Part shown: positions 1 to 8,236 of the stretch, piece after piece
Position numbering within the stretch: position 1 is the stretch's first letter
Layout of the letters: every line of letters begins with the position of its first letter
Origin: Motiliproteus sp963974645
GTDB lineage: Bacteria; Pseudomonadota; Gammaproteobacteria; Pseudomonadales; Balneatricaceae
Assembly: GCA_963974645.1 (NCBI GenBank)
Contig: CAXBEA010000002.1
Span: forward strand, 20,875-84,874
Length of the DNA: 64,000 nucleotides
Direction: 5' to 3'
The notes under the pieces: generated by a model
The model's input: only the letters and a program-made list of their open reading frames with translations
Database searches by the model: none
What the model was told of the DNA's origin: nothing
Program-made: the position numbers and the translations under genes

Positions 1-37
1 TATCTGCCATTAACACAGATCAGTCTAGAACATACGG

Positions 38-1765
38 CTAGCACTCTTTAGCTGCAGCTATCGCCAACGCTGCTGCCAGGGTCGGTGAAAATATCAACCG
101 GGAGGGTTGCGGCTGAATTTTGGCTCGGGCAATGGTTTTGAGGGGCTGAAACTGCAGGTCTGCGACTATCACCAGAACGCCCTCATCGCCCCAACGTTCG
201 ACCAGTTTACCCATCGCCGATAACCCACCTACATCCAGGATGGTCACCGCATCCATATACAAAATAATCCCCTTCTTATTCTGGGCCAGCTGCTCCAGCT
301 CTCCGAACACTCGATCCGCTGCGGCAAAAAACAGTGGGCCGTTAATCTTGTAGACTGCCCAGCCGCTGGGTAAGGGATCGGGCACATGCTTGCGGTCAGC
401 GGTGACCTCAGAAATACGGGTCATCCCGGCAATATCCTTCATAAACAGCACCGAAGCCAACAGCACACCAAAGCTGATCGCCACCACCATATCCACCAAC
501 ACCGTCAGCCCAAAACAGGTCAATAACACCAAAATATCACTCGTGGGGGCTTTGCGGAGGATATCGACGGCTTTATGCGCCTCGCTCATATTCCAGGCAA
601 CCACCAGCAACAATGCGGCCATTGAAGCCATAGGGATATAGGCCAGCCAGGGAGCGAGCAGCAACACACTGACCAGCACCACCAACGCATGGGTAATACT
701 GGAAATAGGTGAGGTTGCTCCGGCTTTAAAATTGGCCGCAGAACGCGCCAGTGCAGCGGTAGCGGTGATACCACCAAAAAAAGGCGTAATCAGGTTACCC
801 ACACCCTGTCCCAGCAACTCACCGTTGGAATGATGGCGTTTACCCGACATGCCATCGAGCACCACCGCACAGAGCAATGACTCTATGGCGCCTAACATCG
901 CGATAGAAAAGGCTGCAGGCAGCAGCGAGAATAATCTTTCCAGGGTCCAATCGACGGCGACACCCTCGGGACCCGGTTGATTCCAGGGCCAGGTCAATTC
1001 CGGCAGGATCGCAGGAATCCCCTGACCTAGCGAACCATCCGGGAGAGTAAAACTAAACCGCGAACCTATGGTATCAACAGACCCACCAAACTGAGCCACT
1101 AACAACGCCAGCCCCACCCCCAGCAGTACCGCTGGAAGGTGCCCAGGAATCGGGGTTCGCAGTCTAGGCCAGAGCAGCAACATCGCCAGCGTTGCCGCAC
1201 CGATAAGCAAATCAGGAAGCTGCACGAAAGCCAAACCCTGACTGATGGCGCTAAGTTTACCCAGGTAGTTCTCAGGCATCCGCTCGATCCCGAGGCCCAA
1301 AAAATCATTGAGTTGCAACGTCGCGATGACCACTGCAATGCCTGCGGTAAATCCCAACGTAACCGGCTCGGGGATATATTCGATCAAACGCCCCAGTCGA
1401 GCCAGAGCCATCACCACCAACATACAACCGGCCATGATCGAGGCGATCAGCAAACCACTGAGGCCAAATTGCTCGGATATGGGAAACAAAATAACGATAA
1501 AGGCTGCCGTAGGCCCGGAAACACTGAAGCGAGAACCACCGCTAATCGCAATCAGCAAACCGGCGATGATTGCGGTATACAAACCATGCTGGGGGGGTAC
1601 GCCCGATGCGATCGCCAACGCCATCGCCAATGGGATGGCGATAATACCAACCGTTATTCCGGCGATAATATCCTGGTTTAACGCCTTACGGCTGTAACCT
1701 TCGCGCCAACATTCACGCAGAGCGCTACCAAACTGCACACTGGTTAGATGACGACGATGGGGCAT
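38..1765 (-). CDS. SulP-family inorganic anion transporter with STAS domain
   Basis: A 575-residue inner-membrane protein with the SulP layout: many hydrophobic helices over about residues 25-430, then a cytoplasmic STAS domain (about 445-560) containing the ILYMDAVTILDVGGLSAM stretch typical of these domains. The family carries sulfate, bicarbonate or dicarboxylates; the substrate cannot be read here. Length matches typical bacterial SulP proteins. The ATG at 1765 precedes the conserved first amphipathic segment. An AAGGA lies about 10 bases upstream, slightly far for a ribosome site. No sulfate-assimilation or carbonic-anhydrase gene is adjacent. Confidence 0.93.
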   Translation of the reverse strand: MPHRRHLTSVQFGSALRECWREGYSRKALNQDIIAGITVGIIAIPLAMALAIASGVPPQHGLYTAIIAGLLIAISGGSRFSVSGPTAAFIVILFPISEQFGLSGLLIASIMAGCMLVVMALARLGRLIEYIPEPVTLGFTAGIAVVIATLQLNDFLGLGIERMPENYLGKLSAISQGLAFVQLPDLLIGAATLAMLLLWPRLRTPIPGHLPAVLLGVGLALLVAQFGGSVDTIGSRFSFTLPDGSLGQGIPAILPELTWPWNQPGPEGVAVDWTLERLFSLLPAAFSIAMLGAIESLLCAVVLDGMSGKRHHSNGELLGQGVGNLITPFFGGITATAALARSAANFKAGATSPISSITHALVVLVSVLLLAPWLAYIPMASMAALLLVVAWNMSEAHKAVDILRKAPTSDILVLLTCFGLTVLVDMVVAISFGVLLASVLFMKDIAGMTRISEVTADRKHVPDPLPSGWAVYKINGPLFFAAADRVFGELEQLAQNKKGIILYMDAVTILDVGGLSAMGKLVERWGDEGVLVIVADLQFQPLKTIARAKIQPQPSRLIFSPTLAAALAIAAAKEC

Positions 1766-1923
1766 TCGGGATAATCCTTACATAGCAGGGCGGGCACGCC
1801 ATTAGCAAACAAGCATGCAGACCCGCACAGTGTACGAGCAGAACCTAGCAGCAAACAATCATGAGGGGTTAACCTATAGTCGATGCATTGACTGCAGACG
1901 CTACCTAATCCGCCCTGCATGGC

Positions 1924-2124
1924 TTACTCGTTCTCCCGGCGAACCTCCATCCGCTGCAGAACATTGTCGTCATCTAATTCGACGATCACCGTCATCGGCT
2001 GGCAGCAGACCTGGCAATCCTCCACATATTCAGCATCCGGTTCAGACCCATCGACCAAAATCGAGAACTGCTCGCTGCAATAGGGGCAGGTGATGGAATG
2101 CTCGATCAACATATTGATACTCAT
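1924..2124 (-). CDS. CPXCG-motif cysteine-rich small protein
   Basis: A 66-residue acidic protein with two CxxC-type pairs, CPYC near residues 13-16 and CQVCC near 38-42, which should bind one zinc ion like a small knuckle. It matches the CPXCG-motif family of uncharacterised gammaproteobacterial proteins in length and in the spacing of the pairs, although the second half of the first motif is CPYCS rather than CPxCG. A GAGG ribosome site precedes the ATG. It is on the same strand as the SulP gene downstream, with a gap of about 160 bases. Confidence 0.85.
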   Translation of the reverse strand: MSINMLIEHSITCPYCSEQFSILVDGSEPDAEYVEDCQVCCQPMTVIVELDDDNVLQRMEVRRENE

Positions 2125-2261
2125 AGCGACCTCCTCGGTTGTCCGTTAAGCATGGCACATGCCGCAGAGCATGCATCGCCCTGATCTGCAGCCATCGTTC
2201 TTCTGGCCTAAATCGGGTATACTAGTCGGTCAATTTATAGCTAGTGGTCAACCCCGTGGTC

Positions 2262-2579
2262 ATGACTCGCCGTCCAGACAAAGCCCAGATACGTGATGAG
2301 ATCGATCGAAAGGTGCGTGAATTTGTTATCAATGGCGGCACCATCAGCCAGGTCAAACAGGGCGAGACAGGCCTAGGCATCAAAGGCTTATTGAATCCTA
2401 ACGGCTTTGTTGAGCGTCCGCGTGACAGCCGCACACCCGTCAGCGATGTTGTAGCTAGCATAGAGGTTCGCCGTAACCCCAAAGCCAACAGCACTGTTCA
2501 ACGTCCCAAAAGACCGCGTAAAAAGATGCTTTTTGATGATTTCGGCGAGCCGCTTCGCTGGGTTTGGGTTGAGGAATAG
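2262..2579 (+). CDS. Small basic hypothetical protein
   Basis: A 105-residue protein, counted from the ATG at 2262; an in-frame GTG lies at 2244 and neither start has a clear ribosome site. The N-terminal part is helical and charged (DEIDRKVREFVINGGTI), the middle is rich in proline, arginine and lysine, and the tail is aromatic and acidic (FGEPLRWVWVEE). The EF(V/L)xxGG segment faintly recalls SutA, the RNA-polymerase-associated protein of Pseudomonas, but the acidic N-terminus of SutA is missing, so I do not assign it. It is divergent from the CPXCG gene. Confidence 0.7.
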   Translation: MTRRPDKAQIRDEIDRKVREFVINGGTISQVKQGETGLGIKGLLNPNGFVERPRDSRTPVSDVVASIEVRRNPKANSTVQRPKRPRKKMLFDDFGEPLRWVWVEE

Positions 2580-3027
2580 CGGCTTAAGAAATGGCACGGA
2601 GTTAGGGTTGCCCACCCTATAGAACGACTACCGAAATACTCTCTGTAATCTTTACTCCTGCTGCCGTGCGGCCATTCAGCTGTACCCACTCCATTCTCTT
2701 TGCGATACAAGTAGCACCCTGTCGCCGAAAAAATCGATGTCTGCTCACCTCGGTACGATAACTGTTGCCTGCGGCTCTACTTCCCACACTTCTCAGGCTC
2801 ACCTCAGAGACTAGAGGCGGCAAGGACATCACCCCCTCCTCACAATCTGCATCACCGGTACCAAAGTCGCAACAACTCAGCCCCATCGGCTTATTGCCGG
2901 GAAATAGCCCTCCGCCTACTCTGGATCTTAACTATTTGTAGCAACCCATTGTTGTAGCTGATTGTTTTAGCTAATGGTTGCCGTTAATGGATACACAAAC
3001 CTGTCAAATAACATGAAGGAACTCCCT
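2580..3027. other. Intergenic stretch without a supported gene
   Basis: About 450 bases between the small basic protein and the Cache-domain protein. An open frame exists on minus (2617-2886), but it has no ribosome site and an odd cysteine/arginine-rich composition. No tRNA-like sequence and no clear terminator were seen. The last 50 bases carry the leader of the Cache gene. Confidence 0.5.
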
Positions 3028-3507
3028 ATGATGCTCGCCAAACCCATTGTACGCGGTCTCTGCCTGCTGCTTTTAACCACCTGCAGTTTAACCAGCCTAG
3101 CCAGCGAGCGCGGCACATCGCAGCAAGCTAAACAGATGCTTGAAAATGCCACCATGATGATTCAGGAGAGAGGTGCCGAGGACGCCTTCATTACATTCAA
3201 CGATCCTCAAGGTGGATTTGTGCAAAACGATCTCTACATTTTCGCCATAAGCATGGACGGTACTTACAAAGCTTCGGGGGCTAATCCGCACCTCATGGGT
3301 CAGAGCCTAGCGAACGTATCCGACGCTTCCGGCAAGCCTATAGGTGAAGAAATTATTAAGCTGGCCGACCGTATCGGTTACGGCATCATCGAATACGACT
3401 GGCTCAACCGAAAGAGCAACGCTATCGAGCACAAATTCACCCGTATCAAAAAAGTAGGCGACTACATTATAGGGGTTGGGTTTTATCTGCCAGAAACGGC
3501 GCAATAG
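3028..3507 (+). CDS. Periplasmic single-Cache-domain protein
   Basis: A 159-residue protein with a signal peptide (basic start, hydrophobic core GLCLLLLTTCSL, likely cleavage near ASE, about residues 23-26), then one Cache_2-type sensor fold. Visible Cache features are a long N-terminal helix, the NPHLMGQSL strand-turn, a YDWLN segment and the terminal VGDYIIGVGFYL strand. Stand-alone Cache proteins bind small carboxylates or amino acids and may present them to a partner; no kinase or chemoreceptor is next door. The ATG at 3028 is chosen because AAGGA at 3016-3020 sits 7 bases upstream; an upstream ATG at 2974 would add residues before the signal peptide. Confidence 0.85.
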   Translation: MMLAKPIVRGLCLLLLTTCSLTSLASERGTSQQAKQMLENATMMIQERGAEDAFITFNDPQGGFVQNDLYIFAISMDGTYKASGANPHLMGQSLANVSDASGKPIGEEIIKLADRIGYGIIEYDWLNRKSNAIEHKFTRIKKVGDYIIGVGFYLPETAQ

Positions 3508-3658
3508 CCGCGACTGCTGTTATCAATCCCGTTCAAATCAGTTATGAAATCAAGATGTAATGCCGCAGTGTTGATAGCTACTCAGCCCTGCGGTAATTTT
3601 GCTGTCTACAATCAGCCCTGGGGGCCTCGGCTAAAAAAATGATGATCCAAACCAATCA

Positions 3659-3823
3659 TCAAGTGACTATCCTCTTTTGCTCAGCATCCACAGCCCTATA
3701 GATGACGAAGGTCCAGTCGGGAGCGATCTCAGCCAGCAGCGATTCAAACATCGCCGGATAGTTTCCGAATTCTGGCTGCAGTTCATCCATGACATCATCG
3801 CACTGCAAAATACCGATCTTCAT
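3659..3823 (-). pseudogene. Truncated class I glutamine amidotransferase remnant
   Basis: A 54-codon frame begins MKIGILQCDD and continues ELQPEFGNYPAMFESLL, which is the N-terminus of the stand-alone GMP-synthase-like glutamine amidotransferases. These are normally about 230-240 residues with a Cys-His-Glu triad further on. Here the frame ends at TGA straight after the second strand (FVIYRAVDAEQ), so the catalytic part is absent and I find no remnant of it downstream. An intact CAGGAG ribosome site precedes the ATG. It is either a deletion remnant or a gene cut by a rearrangement. Confidence 0.75.
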
Positions 3824-4017
3824 CTACCACTCCTGTACGTCAACAAAGCCCGCTGCTAGGTTTTATCCGAGCCGGTGTTTCTACCCTAAATGCCAAGCCC
3901 TTTCAGCTTAAGCCCCTTATCCAGAGCCGAACGCGAACGCCAACGCCCATCACCATTTACCGCAATGCCGTAGCAAAGGCTACTACAGCTGAAGTTTATT
4001 GATCATCAACAAGGATT

Positions 4018-4034
4018 CTTAAGCTTGGTTTAAT
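4018..4034 (+). promoter_or_regulatory. PmrA/QseB-type response-regulator box
   Basis: CTTAAG-CTTGG-TTTAAT matches the YTTAAK-N5-YTTAAK direct repeat bound by OmpR-family regulators of the PmrA/QseB group. It ends 43 bases before the cytochrome b561 start. A CATATA sequence near 4056-4061 could be the -10 element, which would place the box over the -35 region, the usual position for activation. The match is read from sequence; use by this operon is inference. Confidence 0.6.
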
Positions 4035-4077
4035 CTTCAGAGTTTAGGCTGTGTTCATATAACCGAGGAGCACAGCT

Positions 4078-4698
4078 ATGAACCGCCCACAGCAATCATC
4101 ACCTAATCCTGTTTCACCCAACCCCGTCAGTACAGTTACCGTCTGGGATCCACTAGTGCGCATCTTTCACTGGTCTCTGGTTCTGTTTTTTATCATCGCC
4201 TTTATCACCGAAGACGACTGGTTGTATCTGCATAGCTTCGCCGGATATAGCATCACCGGGCTGTTGATATTCAGAATCTTGTGGGGATTGATCGGTACTC
4301 GCTACGCACGTTTCAGCAGTTTTATAACCACCCCAAGCGGCGTCAAAGAATATCTCCAGTCATTACTTAAGGGCCGGCCAAAACATTATTTGGGTCACAA
4401 CCCTGCCGGTGGAGTGATGATTATTGTGCTGCTACTGGTGCTACTACTCACTGCGTTCAGCGGCATCGCCACGCTGGCCACCGAAGGCTTAGGGCCGCTA
4501 GCCAATACGTTCTTTGCCAGCTGGTCTGAGGATTGGCTTGAAGAGATCCATGAAGTCCTGGCCAATTTCTCCATGCTGTTGGTGATAGTGCATGTGGCAG
4601 GCGTGATTATCAGTAGCTTTGCTCACAAGGAGAACCTGGTTAAAGCGATGATTACAGGACGTAAAGCCCCACAAACAGGAGAGAGTAATCATGAATAA
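4078..4698 (+). CDS. Cytochrome b561-family membrane cytochrome
   Basis: A 206-residue inner-membrane protein with four hydrophobic helices and histidines placed for two b-type haems: RIFHWSL (helix 1), LYLHSFAGY (helix 2), EIHEVLANF and VIVHVAGV (helices 3-4). It resembles the small b561/Ni-Fe-hydrogenase cytochrome b group that passes quinol electrons to periplasmic c-type cytochromes. A CCGAGGAG ribosome site precedes the ATG. It overlaps the following truncated cytochrome gene by 8 bases, so the two are translationally coupled. Its usual partner is damaged here, so its electron acceptor is unclear. Confidence 0.9.
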   Translation: MNRPQQSSPNPVSPNPVSTVTVWDPLVRIFHWSLVLFFIIAFITEDDWLYLHSFAGYSITGLLIFRILWGLIGTRYARFSSFITTPSGVKEYLQSLLKGRPKHYLGHNPAGGVMIIVLLLVLLLTAFSGIATLATEGLGPLANTFFASWSEDWLEEIHEVLANFSMLLVIVHVAGVIISSFAHKENLVKAMITGRKAPQTGESNHE

Positions 4699-4906
4699 GT
4701 TGATAATAAGAAGCTGTTTATTAGGTTCGCTAATCTGTTCCCCCTTATTACTCAGCTCCAACGCTGCAGCAGCGCCCTCTGCCGCAGTAACTGAGTTATT
4801 AACTGAATACCAGCAACGTGGTGCGGGTAACTGCAAATGGACACTTGATCGAGAGTGTACGGCTCAAGAAAAGGGCGATTTTTTAACCTGGCTAAGCCAG
4901 CAATAG
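4691..4906 (+). pseudogene. DUF1924/SHP-type cytochrome c with internal in-frame deletion
   Basis: A 71-residue frame with a signal peptide ending near AAAAP, then AVTELLTEYQQRGAG, the start of a DUF1924 (sphaeroides-haem-protein-like) domain, joined directly to NCKWTLDRECTAQEKGDFL, which is the C-terminus of the same family. The intervening segment of roughly 60 residues, with the CxxCH haem site, is missing, so no haem can be attached. Intact members occur in operons with cytochrome b561 and a dihaem cytochrome c. The frame is open at both ends, so a short secreted peptide could still be made, but electron transfer is not expected. Confidence 0.75.
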
Positions 4907-4925
4907 TTAACGCAACGAGGTGATA

Positions 4926-5096
4926 ATGATGAGACAACAACTCTCTACATGGCGCTGGGCAATCGGTGCAATATTTCTTAGCAGCGACAGCTACCTTGGA
5001 GAGATGTACTTTAGCTCAGACCCAGAAACTGGCCTTTTCCAAGTAAAGGTTAAGCTACCCTTCAATGCCGAAATCCGAGAGTCTATCTCTGGTTAA
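4926..5096 (+). CDS. Small secreted-like protein of unknown function
   Basis: A 56-codon frame with a CGAGG ribosome site 6 bases upstream of paired ATGs, placed 19 bases after the broken cytochrome gene. It starts with a weak signal-like segment (MMRQQLSTWRWAIGAIFLSS) followed by an acidic then beta-rich tail (GLFQVKVKLPFNAEIRESISG). In intact operons a dihaem cytochrome c often occupies this position, but there is no CxxCH here and I recognise no family. It may be another deletion product. Confidence 0.45.
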   Translation: MMRQQLSTWRWAIGAIFLSSDSYLGEMYFSSDPETGLFQVKVKLPFNAEIRESISG

Positions 5097-5212
5097 AATA
5101 GCTCAATTCAATCCAACCTAAAAACCACACACATCACTAACGTAGCATGGGCACTGATCCCTTTCTGGCTCAGAATTCACCCCCATATTATATGGATATC
5201 GGAGCACCGCTT

Positions 5213-6952
5213 ATGAGTACCAAGATTGCCGTCAAAAAACCGCTGGTTATCCTGCACGGAGATGAGATGGCCCAGGTCGCATTCGACCGCATTCTGGAGC
5301 AGTTCGTCACTTCGCGTCTGGATATTAACTTGGTAGAGATCGACCTGACCGCCGAAAACCGCTTGGTGACTAACGGCCAAGCCGTGCGCGATGCTATCGA
5401 GGCGTTGAAACTTCATGGCGTCGGGATCAAGAACGCCGGGATGACCGTCAACCGCACCCAACTTGATGAACTGCTGGCCAAGCACCCCGGCATTAACGAA
5501 GCAGAGCTGGACAAACTGGCCACCAAATCACCCAACGGCGCCATCCGTAAAGGGATTAGCGGCAATATCACCCGCGAAGATATCCAGTTCCGTAACCTGA
5601 AAAAAAACCCGCCCAACTGGATCGGTCGCGATATCGATGTGGATACCATGGAGCGCGGCGGCAACAAGCACAGCTACAACGAACTCTCCAAGGCAACCGG
5701 CATCATCAAGCTGATGTTTGTTGGCCGCAGTGGTGATCCCATCGAACTGCATCGCCGCAAAATCAAGAAAGATGATCCCTGGCTATTGGCGACCAACGAC
5801 ATCGATGACGTCCGGGTTTGGGCACACAATTTTTTCCAACGCGCCCTTAACGAAAAACGTGATGCCTATCTGGGCCTCAAGGACACCGTCATCCCTGGCT
5901 ATGACGGGGTGATGAAAAAGGCGATTGAAACCCTCTATTACAGTGAATATGCGCAGCAGTTCAAAGCGGCGGGGATCGTTTACCATTACGAACTGATCGA
6001 CGCCCAGGCTGCACGCATCATTGCCAATCCGCCGGCTCGCGCCCTCTGGGGTGTGCCGGACAACACCACCGGGCGCAAGCTATTCAAACTGGTTAACACC
6101 CTGAAGAAGTACGGCATCCCCTGCCGTGATTCGCACACCTCTATCTCCCGCATGAGTGCCGGCGGGGGCGATCAGTACGGCAGTTTTAACATGCCGGTTC
6201 CCGAAGATGGGATCATCAAGGTGGTGGTCGACGGCCAAGAGAAGCATGCACGCAACGTCAAACATGGCGACCCCATCCTGCTGATGTCCAACGACCGTAA
6301 TGCGATCAAAGACTGGGTCAAGCAGGTTTTCGAGGATGCATCGCGCAACGATAAAGAGGTCTACTTCGGCCTAAAGCGTGAATACATGCAGTACGACGAC
6401 GTGTTCAGCACTATTATCGTCGAAGTCCGTAAAGAGCTGGCACAGAAGCATACCGCCCCACCCTCATTCATGATCATGCGCCCCTCCGCGCAATTGAAAA
6501 AAATGATTTCTGACCCACCCCGCAGTGCCCTCTATCCAGCACTAAATCTAGACGGAGATATCTACTCCGATATCTCCGCAGCGCTAGGTGGAAGCTTGGC
6601 CACAGCAAGCTCTATTATCGAGAGTAAAGACGGCACCCTGCTATTCGAAGCGCCGCACGGCACCGCTCATGACCTCTATCTGCGTTATTTGGCGAGCGAT
6701 GGTAAAGAGTCGATTTTCAACTCCTCAGCACTGCTCTACGCCGTAGCCAATGCTCTAGAGACTCTGGGAAAACGCGAAGCAAACGCAGCCTTAATTGACT
6801 ACTCGAGCAAGCTCAAACTGGCGCTGATAGATACCGTCGGCCAGGGTATCATCACCGGCGATCTGAAAGGCAAGACCAACGACCCAGCAAACGAGCAAGT
6901 GGTCGATATGCGTGGTTTTCTCGATGCGATCGAGGGTAATCTAGACCGTTAA
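5213..6952 (+). CDS. Isocitrate dehydrogenase-like enzyme with an internally duplicated domain
   Basis: A 579-residue protein of the isocitrate/isopropylmalate dehydrogenase superfamily, expected to oxidise isocitrate or a related 2-hydroxy acid in the cytoplasm. It has the KSPNGAIR substrate loop (residues 105-112) and DGDIYSD...LFEAPHGTAHDLYLR (447-490), like the metal/substrate and cofactor regions of homodimeric NADP enzymes. Those enzymes have about 410-420 residues; the extra length comes from a repeated segment of about 165 residues (117-282 and 283-446). The start at 5213 has GGAG 8 bases upstream; an upstream in-frame start at 5147 would add 22 residues of no family character. A strong terminator follows. 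Cofactor choice is not established. Confidence 0.8.
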   Translation: MSTKIAVKKPLVILHGDEMAQVAFDRILEQFVTSRLDINLVEIDLTAENRLVTNGQAVRDAIEALKLHGVGIKNAGMTVNRTQLDELLAKHPGINEAELDKLATKSPNGAIRKGISGNITREDIQFRNLKKNPPNWIGRDIDVDTMERGGNKHSYNELSKATGIIKLMFVGRSGDPIELHRRKIKKDDPWLLATNDIDDVRVWAHNFFQRALNEKRDAYLGLKDTVIPGYDGVMKKAIETLYYSEYAQQFKAAGIVYHYELIDAQAARIIANPPARALWGVPDNTTGRKLFKLVNTLKKYGIPCRDSHTSISRMSAGGGDQYGSFNMPVPEDGIIKVVVDGQEKHARNVKHGDPILLMSNDRNAIKDWVKQVFEDASRNDKEVYFGLKREYMQYDDVFSTIIVEVRKELAQKHTAPPSFMIMRPSAQLKKMISDPPRSALYPALNLDGDIYSDISAALGGSLATASSIIESKDGTLLFEAPHGTAHDLYLRYLASDGKESIFNSSALLYAVANALETLGKREANAALIDYSSKLKLALIDTVGQGIITGDLKGKTNDPANEQVVDMRGFLDAIEGNLDR

Positions 6953-6980
6953 TATCTCGGGACGCTAAGCTCCCTCAAGC

Positions 6981-7022
6981 AAAAACCGCGCGCCTGGTTA
7001 GCCCAGGCGCGCGGTTTTTTTT
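6981..7022 (+). terminator. Strong rho-independent terminator
   Basis: A perfect 17-base stem (6981-6997 with 7003-7019), mostly G and C in its core, with a 5-base loop and a run of T. It lies 28 bases after the isocitrate dehydrogenase stop. The A-rich start of the stem makes it usable in both directions. Confidence 0.92.
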
Positions 7023-7137
7023 GCCCGCCACAAAATAGCGATCAATTAGCTCCCTATTAACACGTCGGTTACTCATTTTTTTGGTAAGCTTTGTTCTTAT
7101 ATTTTCACAGCAACACCCAACCCATGAGTCCCCTTTA

Positions 7138-7536
7138 ATGAAGCTTGCCGTTGTTATCAATGGTTCCCCGACCGCCAGCCAAGCCGCGAATACGGCATTA
7201 CGCTATATCGAAGCGGCCATCGCTTTGGGACATCAGGTTCCCAGGGTGTTTTTCTACGGCGAATCGGTCTATACCGCCAACAGCCTAACGACACCACCCC
7301 AGGATGAGTCCAACCTTACCCGGCGCTGGCAGCGCTTAGCCCAGCAGCACAGTATTGAGCTGATCGTTTGTATCGCCGCAGCGGTGCGGCGCGGGGTGAT
7401 GGATAGCCGCGAAGCCAAAAGACACGAACATCCAGGAGGGAATCTCGCCGAGGGATTTGAGCTGTCGGGATTGGGACAACTGATCGACGCAACTTTGCAT
7501 GCGGATCGGGTGATCACCTTCGGAGGGCAACAATGA
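7138..7536 (+). CDS. tusD: DsrE/TusD sulfur-relay subunit
   Basis: A 132-residue cytoplasmic DsrE-fold protein. The catalytic cysteine is present as Cys78 in IELIVCIAAAVRRGV, the position that accepts persulfide sulfur in both DsrE and TusD. It forms the hexameric DsrEFH/TusBCD complex with the next two products and hands sulfur to DsrC/TusE. The ATG at 7138 is chosen because it begins the conserved MKLAVVINGSP strand; no good ribosome site is visible. Its stop overlaps the tusC start (ATGA). Confidence 0.92.
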   Translation: MKLAVVINGSPTASQAANTALRYIEAAIALGHQVPRVFFYGESVYTANSLTTPPQDESNLTRRWQRLAQQHSIELIVCIAAAVRRGVMDSREAKRHEHPGGNLAEGFELSGLGQLIDATLHADRVITFGGQQ

Positions 7537-7898
7537 GCCAGACAGCCGCTATCCTGTTGGTACTTCGGCACAGCCCCTACAGCAGTCAGATCGCCCGTGA
7601 GGCTTTAGACGCTGCATTAACGGCCGCTGCCTTTGAAGTCCCCATCAGCTTGCTGTTTCTCAACGATGGGGTCTACCAGTTACTTCAAGGACAGCAACCC
7701 GAACAGCTTCAGGCTAAAAACATCGGTAAAACCCTGCCCGCATTGGCCCTGTACGACATCGACCGGATCTATGTGGGCCAATCCTGCCTAGAAACACGCG
7801 GCCTGGCTAAAGATCTATTACTGCTTGAGGCCGATATCCTGAGTGACAAGGCGGTTTCACAACTCTTCCATCAACATCAGCACATACTCAGCTTCTGA
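7533..7898 (+). CDS. tusC: DsrF/TusC sulfur-relay subunit
   Basis: A 121-residue DsrE-fold protein with RHSPYSSQIAREALDAAL at the N-terminus and the FLNDGVYQLL turn typical of the DsrF/TusC subunit. It has no catalytic cysteine at the DsrE position and is structural in the complex. It is coupled to the upstream gene by a 4-base overlap and followed by tusB after 11 bases, in the order dsrE-dsrF-dsrH. Confidence 0.92.
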   Translation: MSQTAAILLVLRHSPYSSQIAREALDAALTAAAFEVPISLLFLNDGVYQLLQGQQPEQLQAKNIGKTLPALALYDIDRIYVGQSCLETRGLAKDLLLLEADILSDKAVSQLFHQHQHILSF

Positions 7899-7909
7899 CG
7901 GATCTTATC

Positions 7910-8206
7910 ATGGTGCTTCATACCCTTAATCGAGCCCCGCATAGCAGCCTTGTCTTAGCCGATTGCCTGCGGGTGATAACGCCGCCGGCAGCACTGTTGT
8001 TAATTGAAGACGGCGCCTATGCGGCAACACGAAACAACGAGCTGCTGTTTCAAAACCTAGACTCAGCTATCGACTGCTACGTGCTGCAAGCGGATATCGA
8101 CGCACGAGGTTTAAACCCCCTGCTCTCGCCGCGCTTCACCGTCATCTCCGATAGCGCTTTTGTAACTCTGACTACCCAATGCGAAAGAATTCAAAGCTGG
8201 TATTAA
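7910..8206 (+). CDS. tusB: DsrH/TusB sulfur-relay subunit
   Basis: A 98-residue member of the DsrH/TusB family, with the opening MVLHTLNRAPHSS and LLLIEDGAYAA motifs. A cysteine at residue 19 (VLADCLRV) sits at the place of the redox-active DsrH cysteine near residue 20; as I recall, E. coli TusB lacks it. This makes the complex look DsrEFH-like rather than purely Tus-like. It probably acts in the same hexamer as the two upstream products. Confidence 0.9.
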   Translation: MVLHTLNRAPHSSLVLADCLRVITPPAALLLIEDGAYAATRNNELLFQNLDSAIDCYVLQADIDARGLNPLLSPRFTVISDSAFVTLTTQCERIQSWY

Positions 8207-8236
8207 ATCACTGATGCAACAATGGCTAGCATAACG

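Noticed and set aside
2617..2886. 89-codon minus-strand frame, cysteine/arginine-rich
   Set aside because: No ribosome site near the ATG, odd composition and no family resemblance; treated as chance.
3677..3859. 60-codon plus-strand frame
   Set aside because: It is antisense to the glutamine-amidotransferase remnant, which has recognisable homology and a ribosome site.
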